NCBI GenBank assembly: GCA_003427395.1
Contig: BFEA01001198.1
Coordinates: 41,353-73,397, forward strand
Source: Chara braunii
Lineage: Eukaryota; Streptophyta; Charophyceae; Charales; Characeae
DNA length: 32,045 nucleotides
Direction: 5' to 3'
Part shown: positions 28,395 to 32,045 of the stretch, one piece after another
Layout: each line of letters starts with the position of its first letter
Numbering within the stretch: the stretch's first letter is position 1
Notes under the pieces: generated by a model
The model's database searches: none
What the model was told of the DNA's origin: nothing
What the model saw: the letters and a program-made list of their open reading frames with translations, nothing else
Made by a program: the position numbers and the translations under genes

Positions 28395-29386
28395 TGAAAC
28401 GGATTCCACCTTTGCAGTAGCCGATGCAAATCCCAGGGCTCAATCCCTAGTCCTTACCCTACTTGTGTACAGTATCTGTGTCGACCCCAGAAGTTGAACC
28501 GACGACCTGTGTCTTTCCCCACAGTTGGTAGGTTGCCGTAGGTCTATAGGTTATAGGGGTTCGATCTGTAGACCTGTCGGATAGGAGTCTTAGTGAGTTC
28601 TAGAAGTCGTAGTTGTAGTTCCCCGAAGGGTCAAGGTTGTAGCTGCTACAATCCTGAAGGGTCAAGGTCGTAGCTGCTACAGTCCTAAAGGGTCAAGGTT
28701 GTAGCTGCTACAGTACCCGAAAGGCCAAGTCCATGGCCTTCCGGAAGGTCCGGAAGTGGCCTTTCGGGTACTGCCCACAGTAGACTGAGGCAAGTGGGCA
28801 AGTGGCGAAGTCCACCGGTGCTGAGTCAGCGGTACCCAATCCCAGTCAGTCTCAATCGAGTCAAGCAAGTACCGTGTGGGACTGTGTGCACCAGGGGCAT
28901 GGGAAAGTGGCAGACCAACGAGCTACAAAAGTATAAATCAAGAGGCAGCGCTCGACCATTCATTCATTCCTGCGTAAGCCATGCGAAAGCGCTGCCACAT
29001 CGACTTGTGCTAGGTGGTCAGCAGTATGCCCGAAGACGAAGTGGGCGAGGAGGAGAGCTTAGCCATAGCGATAGGGGTAGTAGCGGCCATAGCCGCCATA
29101 GCTGATAGAAGAGTGTAGCGTGTGTGTGTGCATGTGTGTACAGGTGACACGTGTGGGATATCCAGGGCGATCCTAAGTTGAGGGTGTGTGAACAGCAGAG
29201 TGGGGCGCAATGACGAACAGGGAGTTGTACAGGCGCAGATGCACCATAGCCAGCTGAAGCGAACTTGTATCTGAACTATGTTCTTGGTTTCCATATCTCT
29301 GAGTTTTGAGTGGGCGCTGCTCGCCAGTTTGCTGCGCTACCTGTTTACATGCATGTGGAGTGCGAAAGAAAGCGAGTCATATTGCA
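28395..29386 (+). repeat. 3' LTR of element D
   Basis: A 992-bp LTR, 30 bp longer than its 5' partner mainly because the 31-bp U3 repeat is present three times (GTAGCTGCTAC at 28639, 28670 and 28701). TATA box at 28932-28938. It ends ATTGCA at 29386. Confidence 0.92.
28932..28938 (+). promoter_or_regulatory. TATA box of element D 3' LTR
   Basis: TATAAAT in the same context as in the 5' LTR. In this LTR the start site would drive read-through into flanking DNA. Confidence 0.6.
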
Positions 29387-29664
29387 AGAATCAAAATGGC
29401 GTATGCAACATACTTCAGCTTTGAATCAATGTCCTCAAAGTAGGGAGTATGCCTTTCTTTCTTCCTTAAAACCCCTTTCATTTCTTTGATAAAAACGGTC
29501 GGTCTGAGATTTGAAGATACACTTTTTCTTTCATTTTGCACTTCTTTAAAGTTCTTTTCTAAAAACGTTTTTTCTTTAATTTTCGCACTTCTTCAAAGTC
29601 CTTTCTAAAAACATGGTTAGCCATCAGCTAGAAATGGAACTCTTCACCTGCTGATCCATAATTG
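29387..29664. other. Spacer between elements D and F
   Basis: AT-rich, no coding homology. It carries an imperfect tandem pair of about 46 bp (29522-29566 and 29567-29612), each ending TCTAAAAAC. Confidence 0.6.
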
Positions 29665-31035
29665 TGTTACGATCCTGGTCATTCCCAAAGTGCAAATTCA
29701 CAATGAAAGACAACGCCACCCAATTGCGAAAGAAATGAAATCACTTGCAAAGAGATAGAGACCCAAGAAGAGAGAAAGAAGAAGAAGAAGAAGAAGAAGA
29801 AGAAGATGTACACCGGGAAGACCAATGACAAATCCCCCTTCTCTCTCCACCTTCCTCCTCCTCCTTCACTTCGCGAATCGTATTCTTCTTCCAATAATAA
29901 TAATAATAACAACGAGTGGATGAACCAGAATCAATATCCGAAGCTCCTTCTTACTGCTGACATCACAATAGGTCCACCATAGCTATGTCTTCCCCCCCTT
30001 CTTCCACCTCTCAGATGCCTAGGCTATGGCGGACTACTAAGGGCTCTGCCCTCTTGTGCAAAGGACAACGCAAAGCAGCTATGTTGTTGCACTCCTGTCC
30101 AAAGGACAACCCAAAGCAGCTATGCCGCTGCTGACTGAGCCGCCATGCCTGACTCTGCCTCGAGCTTCCTTGGTGCGGCACTACCCCAACTGGGGCCTTC
30201 CAGATGCAGCGCCCAACAAGGTGATGAAGATGGTGTCCACCACAGCCAGGTAGGTATCTCGCCACTCTCCTCCTTTGCCCCCTTCTTCCTCCTCCTCAGG
30301 CTGGGCTGCTCGCCATAGCCAGGCTGAGCGCCCAACTGCTCGTCACCTCCAGGCAGTGCTGCCCAAGTCCAGCGCTTGGCTCCAGCAGCATGTCGCCAAT
30401 CCTTGCATACCGCAAAATGAGGAGGAACTGCTTGGTCCTCCGGAAGATATAGCGGCCTACTGGCCTCTTGGGCAGTGAATTCCTAGGCCGAGTGGCCTCT
30501 CAGCAACCGGTACCTCCTCCCTTTCGGAGGGAAACATCATTGTAGACTCTACTATCGTCCGGACAGGCCCTAAACTCGAGCTACTTGGACTGGTACCAGC
30601 CTACCACTAACCTACCGCTACTAGGCCTCTAAAAATGCCAACTTTTTGTCTTCTTCTGCTCGGCCTCCAGTACCCGACACTTCTACCACTACTTGAGTGG
30701 TACCGGCCTACCTGGTACTTGAGTGTTTTTCCCGCTGCTCTAAGTGTCGCGGGCCTAACCCCGCTACTTGAGTGTTTTCCCCGCTGCAACCCTCAAAGTA
30801 ACGACCAAAGGTAAGTCCCGGCCATGCGGGGCCTTTCAACCAACAAGTACCCTTGCGGGTCACACACACACTCAGCCGACAAGCACTCAGACAGGCACAC
30901 AAACCAGCACGCACGCACACACATACAGACTTGGAAACCACAACAGAATGAGGAAATCTCAGCAAGGCATTCATTCCATCGGCAAATCACAGAAATCAGC
31001 ATTGTTCTCAGTCTGTATTTTGGCGCGTCATTACA
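29665..31035 (-). repeat. 3' LTR of element F
   Basis: A 1371-bp LTR from TGTAATGAC at 31035 to CGTAACA at 29665 on the minus strand. It contains a TTC microsatellite (AGA triplets at 29777-29804 on the plus strand), AAT/TAA triplets near 29895, the repeated AACACTCAAGTA block near 30707-30785 and a CA-rich part near 30860-30930, all shared in position with E. Confidence 0.82.
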
Positions 31036-31050
31036 CTACCCCCCTCTCAA
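31036..31050 (-). other. Polypurine tract of element F
   Basis: GAGAGGGGGGTAG on the minus strand, directly before the LTR terminus. Confidence 0.78.
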
Positions 31051-31076
31051 GAGCGAGGTCCCTTCGAGCGAGTAAC

Positions 31077-32045
31077 TCATTCAGAGTCGACACAAAATGC
31101 GTCGTGGGCGTAGACCAGAAAGAGATATTTAGTAAGACCATGAGGAGTGAGTTTTGCAGAAAACTTAGCAGTCTGTCCATAAGCGATTTGTCGTTCATAA
31201 GCGTTAACAACACGGGGAACATTCTTTAGCAGCTCTTTTCGGACGATCCAGAAGAACTCATTCAACGGGTGATAGAGGAGGTTAACCTTGTACTGGCTGT
31301 TCCTCCCTTTCCCTTCATGGGAAACGATTATGTCTATCTAATGGCCGTCGTCGATAGGACGAGGTATCATAGGATCTCGGAAGGGAAAAGTCTCATCATC
31401 AATGTGTGGAAACAATTAGGACATGTGGAAGACCGGATATGTGCGCAGATGAGAGGCGCGTCAATCACGTACGAAGGGCCAAAATCATCCCCAACCACCT
31501 TTAGAACCTGCCAAGGGCCATAGTACAGTGGAAGAAGTTTTCGTGATACGCCCTCTTCAGACATTTTGACCCAGACATAACTTCCTACTTTGAAGTTCCC
31601 TTCTTTGTGCAACTTGTTAGCATGTTTAATCATGGCATGTTGACGCTTGTTCATTGCTGCAATGGCAGCTTGAGCAAGCGTGCATACTTGGCATTGTAGC
31701 CAGGCATGTCGGGCGTTAGACCAGGTGACCGTTCGGGGAACAGATAGGAGAGAAGATTGCGCAACTGCCATCCGTATTGCAGCTGATTTTGTGGCATGCC
31801 AGTTGCGGAGTGAATGGAGTTGTTGTACAACCCCTTCACTTTGTGTAACTCCTTGTCCCACGTGTTCTGACCTGGAACAATTAACGCGCGAAGTAGTTGA
31901 ATGACAATCTGGTTGATTTCCTCGGCCAATCCATTGGCTTTGAGGTGTCAACCAAAAGTCTTGTTGAGTTTAATGTCGTAGATCTGAGAAGTGAAGTCCT
32001 TCCAATCTTTACTAATGAATCTGGTGTCCCAATCACTCACAATAG
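31077..32045 (-). pseudogene. Element F integrase core, C-terminus and chromodomain-like tail
   Basis: On the minus strand from the window edge: VSDWDTRFIS with the second catalytic Asp, then TGA in the segment before ANGLAEEINQ (catalytic Glu kept). QLLRALIVPGQNTWDKELH and LYNNSIHSATGMPQN follow in one frame (to 31651), and a shift leads to MIKHANKLHKEGNFKVGSYVWVKM and GDDFGPSYVIDA in another (to 31367). After another break the tail reads QYKVNLLYHPLNEFFWIVRKE and VVNAYERQ, ending at TGA 31077-31079. The first catalytic Asp and zinc domain lie outside the window. Confidence 0.85.

Larger units (their letters stand above)
20249..29386 (+). mobile_element. Element D: full-length Ty3/gypsy LTR retrotransposon (family 1)
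   Basis: A 9.1-kb element with both LTRs (TGAAA... to ...ATTGCA), PBS, leader, gag, protease, RT, RNase H, integrase, chromodomain-like tail and PPT, in that order on the plus strand. It is the close relative of C. Lesions include three stops in gag, a 4-bp deletion and two stops around the protease, a 128-bp deletion removing the RT N-terminus, an Asp-to-Asn change in RNase H, an extra A near 26577, a 2-bp deletion near 26707 and a stop at 27811. The expected 5-bp target duplication is not evident (gggaa on the left, agaat on the right). Confidence 0.92.
29665..32045 (-). mobile_element. Element F: 3' end of a family 2 Ty3/gypsy element
   Basis: On the minus strand: integrase core, C-terminal module, degenerate chromodomain tail, polypurine tract and 3' LTR; the rest lies beyond the right edge of the window. 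The LTR, PPT and protein ends match element E. Confidence 0.88.

Noticed and set aside
1-32045. CRISPR array, operon, rRNA or intact tRNA gene
   Set aside because: No regularly spaced direct repeats with unique spacers and no RNA gene fold seen; the tRNA-like matches are primer-binding sites, and the genome is eukaryotic.

Overview
The window is eukaryotic nuclear DNA built almost wholly from decayed long terminal repeat (LTR) retrotransposons of the Ty3/gypsy (Metaviridae) type. I see no host gene. Plant-type initiator-Met tRNA primer sites, chromodomain-type pol ends, the style of gag (VDTRSGK start, Lys/Glu-rich coiled coil, CCHC knuckle), long microsatellites and two assembly gaps suggest a repeat-rich streptophyte genome. 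My best guess, from memory of similar proteins and not checkable here, is a charophyte alga such as Chara braunii.

Layout. (A) 1-1657, plus strand: RT and RNase H of a gypsy pol fragment. (B) a minus-strand pol fragment of another lineage, split into 1852-2588 and 11629-11893. (C) 2589-11628, minus strand: a nearly complete element inserted inside the RNase H region of B, with a 5-bp target duplication carrying one mismatch. Its 3' LTR is 2589-3515; its 5' LTR is partly hidden in a 920-base gap. (E) about 11894-17078, plus strand: a 5'-truncated element of a second family with a 1.4-kb 3' LTR. (Gap zone) 17079-20248: no recognisable gene, but a long pyrimidine tract, a nested inverted repeat, a GC-rich stretch and an isolated minus-strand primer-binding site marking a third LTR element. 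(D) 20249-29386, plus strand: a full-length relative of C with both LTRs, primer-binding site, leader, gag, pol and polypurine tract. (F) 29665-32045, minus strand: the 3' LTR and integrase end of a relative of E, running off the window.

C and D (family 1) share the order LTR, PBS, about 1.6-kb leader, gag, PR-RT-RNase H-integrase-chromodomain, LTR. Both are dead: each has many frameshifts and stops, at mostly different sites. E and F (family 2) share the LTR, a degenerate chromodomain and an AYER-type pol end.

The most interesting non-coding signals are a 10-copy TTGAC[C/T] (W-box-like) array with about 12-bp spacing in the family 1 leader, conserved in both copies; a 31-bp U3 repeat carrying the palindrome GTAGCTGCTAC in variable copy number; and an octamer, GCCATAGC, that recurs far above chance across unrelated elements. 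Counts and alignments were made by eye.
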